Positions 55,501 through 64,000 of a stretch of DNA of 64,000 nucleotides are shown here, one piece after another. Under the pieces are notes generated by a model. That model worked only from the letters and a program-made list of their open reading frames with translations. It made no database searches and was not told the DNA's origin. Position numbers and translations under genes: made by a program. The DNA is from Clytia hemisphaerica (Eukaryota; Cnidaria; Hydrozoa; Leptothecata; Clytiidae). The number at the start of each line of letters is the position of its first letter. Within the stretch, counting starts at the first letter, position 1. Location of the stretch: positions 777,068 to 841,067 of the forward strand of contig CACVBU010000743.1 of NCBI GenBank assembly GCA_902728285.1. The letters are read 5' to 3'.

Positions 55501-57691
55501 GTCCTTAAGTAAATTTACCTGTGTACGCACACCAATGAGGCTGATAGTATGTCAATCTGCATGATACCACACAAGCAGTCCATATCGAAAGTTTGCCAAT
55601 ATCGTCTTTACAGACTTGGAAGCAGGAGTCGAAAGGATTTAAAATTGTTGAATGTCCTGTAATATCTTGATACCTTTCTGGACACTTGAAATCACCTGTC
55701 TTGAAGTTTTTTTGAATGTATTTTGCTTCGCAATAATTTTCTTAAAAAAATTGAATTATTTTGGTGAGAAAACCTGGTTAATTTGAAAAAATTACTGACA
55801 GAGAAAGTCAGGGAAAACTAGGCTTTATGTACAATGATCATAAACTAAGATCCAGTTGGTTTTTGAAACCTTTTCCGTATTCTCTTAAGTTTCTGACATG
55901 ACACTTTCGAAATTCTATTTAGTCAGTCAGAATAAAAAAACACTTTTTCTGTTTGGTGAATTTCTAGCTGTTGTGCATTACAATTCATGATATTCATGAC
56001 GTAATGTTTTCTACGGAAATACCCCGGTTTTAGCCAAACAAATCAAGGCTCCTGGACATTGCAGCTCATTTACAATCTAACAATACTAGAGTAGCTCAAT
56101 ACTTGGCTGATTTGATCGTTACAGATTTTGGAACACATTATTTAAACTAGACAAAAGGTATATAAAAAGTGCCACTACTGGCTAAAACCGGGGTGTTTCC
56201 GTAGAAAACATTACGCCATGAATATTATTAATTCTCATCACGACGTTTAATAGAAGTCATTAAATTGCAAGAAACAGAGCCGGGTTTTTTGAATAATGTT
56301 TTTAAAAAGTCAAAATAAACTCGGGAAAGGTGTAATGCCGTCACAATGCAGTTATGTATACCGAGAATCGCCATTACCCTTTTTCTCTTAGATATATAGT
56401 CCTCTTGGCCATGAGACACACTAGAACGAAGCCAATGAAACTTACGATCGCTGATACAGACTTGGTACATACCACCAAAAGTGAAATTCTTGGACGACTT
56501 ATCACACGTTTTGTCATCCAAGATGGCTGCAAAATTGAAACTTGGCGAGTCAGGATTTGTACACCCTTTAACAATATTATGCTTATAATAAGCTTTGATT
56601 GAATCTTCAACAATAGATGAAAGTTGTATTGCCAACATATCTGGTAACTCAGGCAGCGTTTCTGACGTTATTGCATAATACAAAGGATCGCCTGCTTTGT
56701 CGATTGCAATAAGATTATCAGCTAAGCTGTCTTCCCATTGGTCAGTTGTAAAATTTGCTCGGTACGGTGCCCCACCGTGAGTATGTATACTGGAACCTGC
56801 TACATTGTTTTGATAAGCCGCCACGTTAGATTTGTTTGCTGCGTGAGAGGCAGACGTACTTACACCTCCGAAAGGAAACGAAGCGCTGGCTGATGCTGTG
56901 ATCTTACTTCTATCAGTATCTTGACTCTTTGCATAGCTTGATTTAACGTGATCAATTTTCTCTAAAATAGCTCCAGCATCTATACTTGTAATATAATGTG
57001 TTCCAAAATCTCTAACGATTAAATCAGCCAAGTATTGAGCTACTCTAGTGTTGTTAGATTGTAAATGAGCTGCAATGTCCAGGAGCCTTGATTTGAAGTT
57101 TGGATGTAATTGTATACCAGGTTGTGCTTTCACGGTATAGAATTTATGTCTTAATTGAACCTTAGTGGTGACAGCTTTATTCTCGACTTGGCTTTTCTTG
57201 ATGTGTTGAAATTCGGATGAGAATTTACCAGAGACTCCTATTCCAAAACCAGAAGCATGAGCTTCAGCATTGATTGATGTAGAAGTAGATGATGTGTAGT
57301 CACTGAAATGATCGAAATATTCCGATGTTAACTCTACGCTACTTTTCTTCAAAGCGATAACAAAAATATTATCTGGGAGTAGGTATTTGCCGTCGTCACT
57401 GGTCAAACATTGAGAATAATTCTTCCAAACAACCATACTCATGTCCAGGTTCCGTAAATTATCCCATCCGGTGCCAGGAAGGACTTCCATTCTAACTAAA
57501 GTGTTGTCTTGTAAAAAACAATTCCTCGGATCACCAATTGGAAATTGTTTCTTGTTTAAATCATTAGAATGGTCTTCTTTTGAACAAGTCTTTGATTCCG
57601 TTCCACTTTCCTTAAGTAAAATTGAACCATCATGCATTGCAAAGAAAGCACTTATCAAAAGTGTGAAAATTAACACTGCACTCAACTCCAT
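49582..57691 (-). CDS. mpeg1: MPEG1-A: macrophage-expressed gene 1 / perforin-2 protein
   Basis: Five coding exons, in transcription order: 57691-56446, 55740-55519, 51716-51492, 50934-50670, 49990-49582. The phases agree, giving 788 aa. MPEG1 is an innate immune, membrane-anchored pore former of the MACPF superfamily that acts on engulfed bacteria in endosomes or phagosomes. There is a signal peptide at about 1-18. The MACPF domain (about 50-370) includes [12 protein letters not shown] and the MACPF signature DFGTHYI at 228-234. A cysteine-rich segment is encoded by exon 2. The P2-type region follows (YLFGGLYNN, CISDDYEYGSHYSIPFGGFF). One transmembrane helix lies at about 732-752, then a 36-residue cytoplasmic tail ending EYQAM. 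Exon 3 is one piece where the paralogue has an intron. A TATA-like TTATATA lies at 57736-57730 on the minus strand, about 40 bases upstream of the ATG. It is intact, with no stops or frameshifts. Confidence 0.94.
50398..50665. repeat. C/G-rich repeat in MPEG1-A intron 4
   Basis: It starts TTGGGCTCTTCCAGAAAGAA, contains poly-C runs and CCCCCCCGGACA words, and ends near AAGAGCCCAT. It is a relative of the TGGGCTATTCCAGA family at 22648, and lies next to the exon 4 donor. Confidence 0.6.
51756..52262 (-). mobile_element. Composite SINE-like element, copy 2, in MPEG1-A intron 2
   Basis: A close match to 2030-2585. The tRNA-like head on the minus strand (51989-51905) has TGGCCGAGTGGTTAAGGCG and a consensus B box, GGTTCGAATCCC. 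Its body ends about 40 bases before the MPEG1-A exon 3 acceptor, in the same orientation as the gene. Confidence 0.75.
53991..54640. mobile_element. 650-bp TIR element with a nested AGCCCGAAGGGCTAGAT foldback
   Basis: The ends AGGCTGCACGCATCCCC and GGGGATGCGTGCAGCCT are flanked by CTCTACT-like sequence on both sides. Inside, about 54018-54330 is a second inverted pair (AAAGCCCGAAGGGCTAGAT and its mirror). Its family member in MPEG1-B intron 2 is at about 60896-61138. Confidence 0.8.
54765..55509 (-). mobile_element. Inverted, diverged copy of the 723-bp TIR element
   Basis: On the minus strand it begins CTTAAGGACTCTG and carries the same interior (ACCAACAAACTATGGCATG) as 43131-43853. In MPEG1-A intron 2 its end lies about 9 bases past the exon 2 donor. 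Confidence 0.75.
55990..56228 (+). pseudogene. Inverted MPEG1 MACPF fragment inside a TIR element
   Basis: The flanking arms, about 48 bases each (55990-56037 and 56171-56228), are near-perfect inverted repeats containing GTAATGTTTTCTACGGAAA and CCCCGGTTTTAGCCA. Between them, 56040-56143 matches MPEG1-A exon 1 (56992-57094) almost base for base, but on the opposite strand. The match covers the region leading to the MACPF signature, then stops. It sits in intron 1 of the same gene. It lacks splice sites and cannot encode a domain by itself. Confidence 0.85.
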
Positions 57692-58679
57692 ATTTTCATA
57701 ACTGTCTGATTTCTTTTGATTTAGAGAACTATATAACCATGTCCCTTTTTACTAAAAGTACGTCATTTGGATTACCTTACAGTCATAAGACTTTCATGTG
57801 ATTTGGTTTCGTTTATCTAAGGTTCACGTAAAGGCATATTTATATTATTTATACCTTATCCTCTAACATGCTGTTTACGTACCAAATGTTGTTTCAAGCT
57901 TACACATAACGTTATTTCAATATTCGATAGTCGACATCTTAGGCTTATTTTCAGGTGGCTTCTGCAAAATAAGATATGAAATCAAACTACACTGTAAGAG
58001 TTGGAAACGTTCGGTAAAATGCACTGTAAGGGTACTTTTTCACTGCTCAAGAGCGGCACTGTAAGAGTCCGATTTTTTTGGCGGCAAATGCCATTGTTTA
58101 GAAATCGATTGCCCCCCCCCCGGATATCAAACTTTGAAAATGAGTACAGAACACTTCCCTTTATATACCCTGGACCAAGTTTCTCAATCCTGACCAAGAA
58201 AAATCTGTGATCAGAGTTTTTTTTAAGTGTTACCCTAATTGCGGTACTACTCAATATCGGTGTAAATGCATCGAAGGCGCTAGATCTACTTTCCCTCGAA
58301 AACTTTTGATGATGTAGCGATATATAAAGGTCAGTGTTACAGAACAGTACAGATTTTAAAAATAGTGACGTAAATAGTCCTTGTTACATGTTAGGGAAAG
58401 CTTGAAACCAAGGAGACAATGATATTATGTTAAGTGACGATTCGTTTGGTTTTTCCCAATCACATGATATATGATCGACTACTCAAAGAATTGCTGAAAG
58501 TTGTCTAAACTTGTTTACGGTCTAACATAATGGCTATTGCTTTAATTTGTTTTGATATTCGATCACTATTTAAAAGTCCCCCTTAATAAACGAAAGTTTT
58601 GATATCTGTAGAAGCAGGAAAGTCAGTTTTGATTTTGATTACAAAAGAGAAAGTTGGGATAACTTTTTTTGCATTTATC
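57692..58679. promoter_or_regulatory. Shared 988-bp upstream region of the divergent MPEG1 pair
   Basis: The two start codons face away from each other across this gap, so it must hold both promoters. TATA-like motifs lie at 57730-57736 (minus, MPEG1-A) and at 58321-58329 (TATATAAAG) or 58567-58574 (TATTTAAA) for MPEG1-B. About 57985-58120 is a repeat with CACTGTAAGGGT words and a poly-C run, also seen at 48980-49330. Confidence 0.6.
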
Positions 58680-61600
58680 ATGCAAGCTAATTTTCTTGTT
58701 TTTGCGCTTTTCGTGAGCATATGTGCGCTTAGTAGTGGATCAGTATATCTAACTGATAATACTGGAAAAGATGGAGGAAACCCACAGCACTGCCAAGCTA
58801 AAGGTTGTACCTCTACCTTCAGAAATGGAAACCTATTTCCAATTGGTGATCCGAGGAATTGTTTTTTACAAGACAACACTTTAGTTAGAATGGAAGTCCT
58901 TCCTGGCACTGGATGGGATAATTTACGGAACCTGGACATGGGTATGGTTGTTTGGAAGAATTATTCTCAATGTTTGACCAGTGAAGATGGCAAATATCTT
59001 ATCCCTGATGAAACTTTTGTCGTTGCTTTGAAAGAAAGTAATGTTGAATTAACATCAGAATATTTTGATCATTGGAATAATTACACTTCGACGACCTCAA
59101 CAAGTGTCAATGCTGAAGCCCATGCTTCTATCTTTGGTGCAGGCCTTGGTGGTAAATTCTCCTCGGAATATCAATCAGTCAAGAAAAGTCAGTATGAAGA
59201 TAAAGCCGTTACAACCAGGGTTCAGCTAAGACATAAATTCTACACAGTCCAATCACAACCTGATATGCAATTACATCCAAACTTCAAATCAAGACTCCTG
59301 GATATATCAGCTCATTTACAGTCTAACAACACTAAAGTAGCTCAATACTTGGCTGATTTGATTGTAAGAGACTATGGAACACATTATATTACAAGGATAG
59401 ATGCTGGAGCTATTTTAGCTAAAATTGATCATGTTAAATCAAGCTACGCTAAAAAGGATGATATGGATAAAAGCAAAATAACAGCTTCGGCAAGCGCCTC
59501 ATTCCCGTTTGGTGGTGCCAGCGTATCTACAACTCATACGGCCAGTAAAGAAGACATAGATCTCTACCAAAAGAATATTGCAGTTTCAAAAATCAAAACC
59601 TACGGCGGCCCACCTTATCGAGCAAATTTTACCACTGATCAATGGGAGGATGGGCTGTTGAACAATTTGGTAGCCATTGACCGATCTGGGGATCCGTTAC
59701 ATTTTACAATCACTCCTCAATCTTTACCAGAATTGCCAGAGATGCTGACCTTCCATTTATCAGAGTTCCTTGAAAAAGCTATCGAGAGCTACTACAAGCA
59801 TAACAGTATCAAAGGATGTACGAATCCAAATTCGAAAGATTTCAGTTTTCAAGCTATCTTGGATGATCATTCGTGTGGAAAACCTTACAATAATTTCACT
59901 TTCGGTGGCGTATATCAAACATGTCAAGTTTTAGGTAAGTTGATATTTTTCTCAATTTTATATGTAGTGCTGAAATATAATTTCAAACAAAGAACTATTA
60001 TTCACTTACAAGATTCTCAGAATTTTTCTGTTTAGTCTTCTTTTTGAAGAAGTCTTCTAAGTGGCCAGCGTTATCCTGACCATTAATATTGGCAAGCCCT
60101 TGTATCAATATTTCAATCTAATTTATGCTTACTCTTTTGAACATTTTGATGCTCCCCTGATAGGAGTTATGATACAACCATATCATATACCGATGCGACC
60201 CTTCACGCACCATCCCACACGCCACACTTGCGTCTCGTCTCCTCTGGGAAGGGCGTAGACTTGTCTAGGAAGGGCGCCAATACTTTAAAGATCAATAACA
60301 GACTTTAACCCCACCATCGTCACTTACATTTATTCCCCCCAAGCGGTTTTCGTGATGACGTGATGATAGGGACATTTTTGCAGCGTGATTACGTGATTCA
60401 AAATTTCTTTCTTCGTGATTGCGCGATGAGAGGTCATAACGTGATCATGATTTGAAAGATTTTTGAACTGTGATACGTGACTCTTTTAAAGGGATGCGTG
60501 ATTAGCCATTTTTTTTTTTTTGCTGATTTGCGTGATCGTGATTGAAGACAAAAATTGCGTGCTGTTCACGATGAACAGAGTTACCGCTGGGGAGCCTCCT
60601 TTATCTTGTGGCTCAAGACAAAAATATCAACTGAAATCCTTCTGTATTTTCTCTTTTAAACAGGTTCCCATGATGCTGTATGCGTTGCTAATTTCCTTCA
60701 GAAGAATCCGAAAACCAATGATTATAGATGTCCAACCGGATATGAACCAGTAATGGTTCACAAAAGAACTTCACCATCAAAATGTCATCGTGTTTGCCAT
60801 CGATTCTGGTTTTTCTCCTGGGATTGTCACAATGAATGTGGTCATGCTGAATACTCTACCTTCTGGTGTGCTGCATCAGGTCAGTAGTTACAACCATAGA
60901 TTTATAAAGCCCGAAGGGCTAGATGTCGTGCTTTGGCTGAAAAGTGTGCTAAGGTTGGTAGCAAATCCTACCTAGGTCACTTGACATTAAAATAAAATTT
61001 CAGCACTTGACCAACAAAAGGCTTCGCGGGTTTTCGAAAAAAAGAGCAGCAATATTTTTTGCAATGTTAACTTTTTTTTTGCTTGAGTATTGGGAAAGCT
61101 TAAAACACGACATCTAGCCCTTCTGGATTTACAGAAATCTGTAATCACCGCTACTGACTTGCTAGGAAAATTCGGTCAAAATAGTCTATTAGTGTTGAAA
61201 GGAACCGGAGAGTTGAGTCCCTGATAGGAAAAAATACTATAGATTTGAGAATCTCTAATGGGTCTTTTGAGATTTGAGCGAAAATTCGAGGCTTTGATTC
61301 GTGGTAAATTATTGAGACAAGGGTGTTCAATGATGAAAGTACCAGCTCAAAGACAGTTACAATATCGGTCAAAAATGTTACCAAGGATAAAAAGTCAATC
61401 ATTCTGCATACGAATTTTACAGTCGCACTACTTATGTATCTTAATTTAGAAAGAGCTCTCTTTTCACCTTTTAACCTATCCTTGATAACCTCTTTTAGAG
61501 GTTACATTATAAACTATACTATAATTTTTTCAGGTCAAGTGCCACCAAATTCAGGATATATATTTGGTGGTTTGTACAACAAGTTGATGGTTAACCCTCT

Positions 61601-63814
61601 CACTGGTGCTGCTAATTGTCCACCCAAATTTTATCCACAAAACTTCGGACCTGAAAATATGTAAGGAATATTTTTAAGTTTGACACTGGTCTGACTTTCT
61701 CTCCAAGAGTATAACGGAACAAATCCAGAAACAGATTCTCTGGCTAACTTGTTTGCTAGAATTTTATCTGGCTTTATAGCTTGATAGTATAAATGTAACA
61801 CAAATAAAACAATGTACAGTTAGCGAGTACATGGGGCAGATGTACTAAAGATATTGCCAAAGGTCAAGTAACGACCGAGCTTGCGAACCAGTTACCAGTG
61901 GTCTAGGTCAGTAAGAAAATCAATAAAATGTCAACAATATTCACTACACCCCTGTGTCACAGACTCGTTGGGACACCAGCCCCACTGGAAAATTCGGCGA
62001 TAATCGGAAAATATTGTCCTCGGTGGGAAAATATTCTGGAATTTCAGCCCTGGGAAATTGACTTTAACTTATCCCCATTCGATATTCAATATTGAAAAAT
62101 TTGTACTTCAAAACCATCCCCACTGGAATTTTTAACCTTGGAACAATAGAATTTCTATCCCCATTGGGATTTCAATAGGAATTTTTATTTCCACTGAGGA
62201 AAAAAGTTCCACCGGGCCTGTGAGACAGGGGTGTTTCACTGTATTTGCCTAGTTTAACAATCTTTCTTTTTCCATTTTGTAGGTATGTTTGTATAAGTGA
62301 TGACTACGAATTAGGATCTCAATATTCAATCCCTTTTGCTGGATTCTTTAGCTGTACTACTGGTAATCCGCTGGCTTTGAAGAAAAAAACAGGTATAAGC
62401 TTGATCATTACTTTATTACAGAAATATTACTATGCAAGTATTTAACGGCCTTGAAATTTGTATAATCTGAAATTAACACGATTTTTCTGCTTTTTCAAGG
62501 AAACAGCGGCTGATTTTAATCAAGGGGGTTTTTACTAACACAAAATTTTTTAATTTTATAGATCTAACTATAGATTTGTTCTTTTTACACCCGATTCTTG
62601 GGACCAATTTTGATGGTCGTTGAGAATCGATTTGCTACATCCTCTATAAATAGCAAATCGTCATGGGGAGGAAGTTGGCATACCACCTTACTCTACGTGA
62701 GAAAATAAACATGCTAATTTTGTTGACATTATTTCAGTTATTTCAGCACTTGAAAGTCAACTTCACAGTGATGGTCCACAAAACTGGCCTAAAGCTTGCC
62801 CACAAACTTACACGCAGCATTTAGCTGCTGTTGATGAAAACTGTGAAATTAATTATTGTGTCAAAGCAAATTCACTATCTGCTCATGGATTAGCGATTGT
62901 ACGAAGACCACCATTCCGTTCTTTACCAAAGATGAATAGAAACATTACAATCCCACTAACGCTGATCAATGATGATACTGGCAAAGTATGGTTCAAAAGT
63001 CCAATGGACCAGAAATGGATTATGGCTACGAAAAGGTAATAAAACTTATTACTAGTCCCTTAGTTCGTTCTATACGATTCTGATAGCGTTTATGATTATA
63101 CTAAACCATGACATTTAAAATCAAAAAATGTGAGTTGCACTCTTGGTATGGCAAAGTATAACAACCCAACAAACATTTTTATTCTACACTTTTTTTTGAC
63201 TTCGTTCCTTTGTTTACGCTCTTTTTATAATAAGAACCAGTAAATTTTTGATGAGGCTCGCATGTCTTTATCTTTTTGGCACTTTGAGCCTCAAATTATT
63301 CTTATCATGTTCTTATTTATATTATATAATTTTCACTACTTTGAAAACCCTTAATCTCTTGAAATCGAGTAATTCAATTCCGATTTTAAGCTTAATTGTT
63401 CGCATAAAAATGAGTATTTGCATGATTATGAAATTCTTCACTGCTTTCTTCTTCAATAGCACTGTCATGGAGCATCTTGCTGATGATATCAGCGATACTG
63501 CTACCGACAACATCAAAGGTCGTGCGATTTACAATCTGAAATCTGCTATGGAGCGTTTAACACCTGCCGAAAAGAAAGAGGCTCAAATCTCCAAGTCTAC
63601 AGGATCAAATAAAGGTGATTCCCAGCCAGTTTCGAATGGAACAGCTGTGGGAATCACCATTGGTGTTATTGCGATTCTTTTGGTCATTGTTTTGATGGTT
63701 TTTGCGAAATGTCAACGAAAGAAAAAGCAGAAAGGGTTTACCGAGATTGGTGCAGGCGGTTCAAATGGGCCTTTGGATTCGATGCAAACGAGCCATGACT
63801 ACCAAGCGATGTGA
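58680..63814 (+). CDS. mpeg1: MPEG1-B: macrophage-expressed gene 1 / perforin-2 protein
   Basis: Six coding exons: 58680-59934, 60664-60879, 61534-61660, 62283-62392, 62738-63035, 63460-63814, phases consistent, 786 aa. Its role is as for its divergent neighbour: a membrane-tethered MACPF pore former of innate immunity. I chose the ATG at 58680, not the upstream in-frame ATG at 58599, because it directly starts a signal peptide ([20 protein letters not shown]). The MACPF signature DYGTHYI is at 231-237. The Cys-rich segment of exon 2, the P2-type region (exons 3-5), a transmembrane helix at about 731-751 and a 35-residue tail ending DYQAM follow. The exon 5 acceptor is ambiguous: AG at 62737 or at 62746 both keep frame, differing by three residues. 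It has one extra intron (61661-62282) relative to MPEG1-A. An ATTAAA at 63845 is a possible polyadenylation signal. Confidence 0.94.
60348..60545. repeat. Degenerate CGTGATT repeats in MPEG1-B intron 1
   Basis: CGTGATGACGTGATG, CGTGATTACGTGATT and similar words recur about ten or more times with irregular spacers. It is non-coding. Confidence 0.65.
60896..61138. mobile_element. Foldback in MPEG1-B intron 2, AAGCCCGAAGGGCTAGATG ends
   Basis: The left end is ATAAAGCCCGAAGGGCTAGA. The right end mirrors it: CATCTAGCCCTTCTGGATTT. It belongs to the same family as the nested part of 53991-54640. Confidence 0.75.
61950..62236 (+). mobile_element. CAGACCC/CCCCACTG element, copy 5, in the MPEG1-B extra intron
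   Basis: It begins ACCCCTGTGTCACAGACTCG, ends GGCCTGTGAGACAGGGGTGT, and is closest to the copy at 32990-33262. It makes up nearly half of the 622-base intron that MPEG1-A lacks. Confidence 0.75.
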
Positions 63815-63859
63815 TTCTTGCAGAATTCTCTGGAAGCCAAATATATTAAAAGTCCATGC

Positions 63860-63945
63860 TTATTCACGGACCCAACAGCTGATTGGTTGTGAGTGCATAA
63901 AATCAGTCAATACGTTACTTGCACAAAATCGGTCCGTGGAAGACA
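63860..63945. repeat. Short inverted repeat after MPEG1-B
   Basis: TTCACGGACC is mirrored by GGTCCGTGGAA. CAACAGCTGATTGGTTGTGA and CAGTCAATACGT also occur at 19575-19640. Confidence 0.55.
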
Positions 63946-64000
63946 TTGTAATTGTACATATTGATGAATACACACACATGAAATTGAGATGTCTTTTTTG

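Noticed and set aside
58599..58679. Upstream in-frame ATG extending MPEG1-B by 27 codons
   Set aside because: The extension would bury the signal peptide; the ATG at 58680 starts a typical signal peptide, as in MPEG1-A.
58583..58939. Antisense frame over MPEG1-B exon 1, also present over MPEG1-A (57441-57701)
   Set aside because: It is shared only because the underlying sense exons are nearly identical; it is the shadow of the MACPF coding strand.

Overview
The window is animal nuclear DNA. It is AT-rich, has spliced genes with GT-AG introns, and is packed with short inverted-repeat transposons. The genes recognised are a rhodopsin-type GPCR, MAF1, a TRPM channel and two MPEG1 (perforin-2) genes. 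This set, together with moderate introns and abundant MITEs and tRNA-derived SINEs, points to an invertebrate metazoan. A cnidarian or similar marine invertebrate is my best guess, but the sequence alone does not fix the phylum.

Layout. 1-7520: intergenic, mostly repeats (foldback elements, two tRNA-derived SINE-type elements). 7521-8843 (+): a single-exon GPCR with the aminergic-type aspartate D3.32. 8844-13391: intergenic repeats. 13392-18012 (+): MAF1, the RNA polymerase III repressor, in 4 coding exons (241 aa); intron 1 is filled with nested foldback transposons. 18013-24555: intergenic repeats. 24556-47983 (+): a TRPM-family cation channel reconstructed here from 17 coding exons (1119 aa), with every splice phase agreeing. 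Its intron 12, between the pore and S6, carries an intronless 537-aa coiled-coil gene on the opposite strand (40631-42244). 49582-57691 (-) and 58680-63814 (+): two complete MPEG1 paralogues, head to head across a 988-bp shared upstream region (5 exons, 788 aa; 6 exons, 786 aa).

How the genes relate. The six genes do not form an operon or an obvious pathway. The MPEG1 pair is a local duplication of a membrane-anchored, MACPF-type antimicrobial pore former and may share a bidirectional promoter. MPEG1-A holds in its first intron an inverted fragment of its own MACPF exon, enclosed by terminal inverted repeats, so its pre-mRNA could fold into double-stranded RNA over coding sequence. That is the most unusual arrangement seen here.

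Mobile DNA. At least ten families of small terminal-inverted-repeat elements recur. One has an empty target site elsewhere in the window showing TA duplication. Several insertions end within 10-40 bases of splice sites in MAF1, TRPM and MPEG1-A. All exon boundaries were inferred by eye from reading frame, GT/AG sites, family similarity and the paralogue comparison; no transcript data were available.
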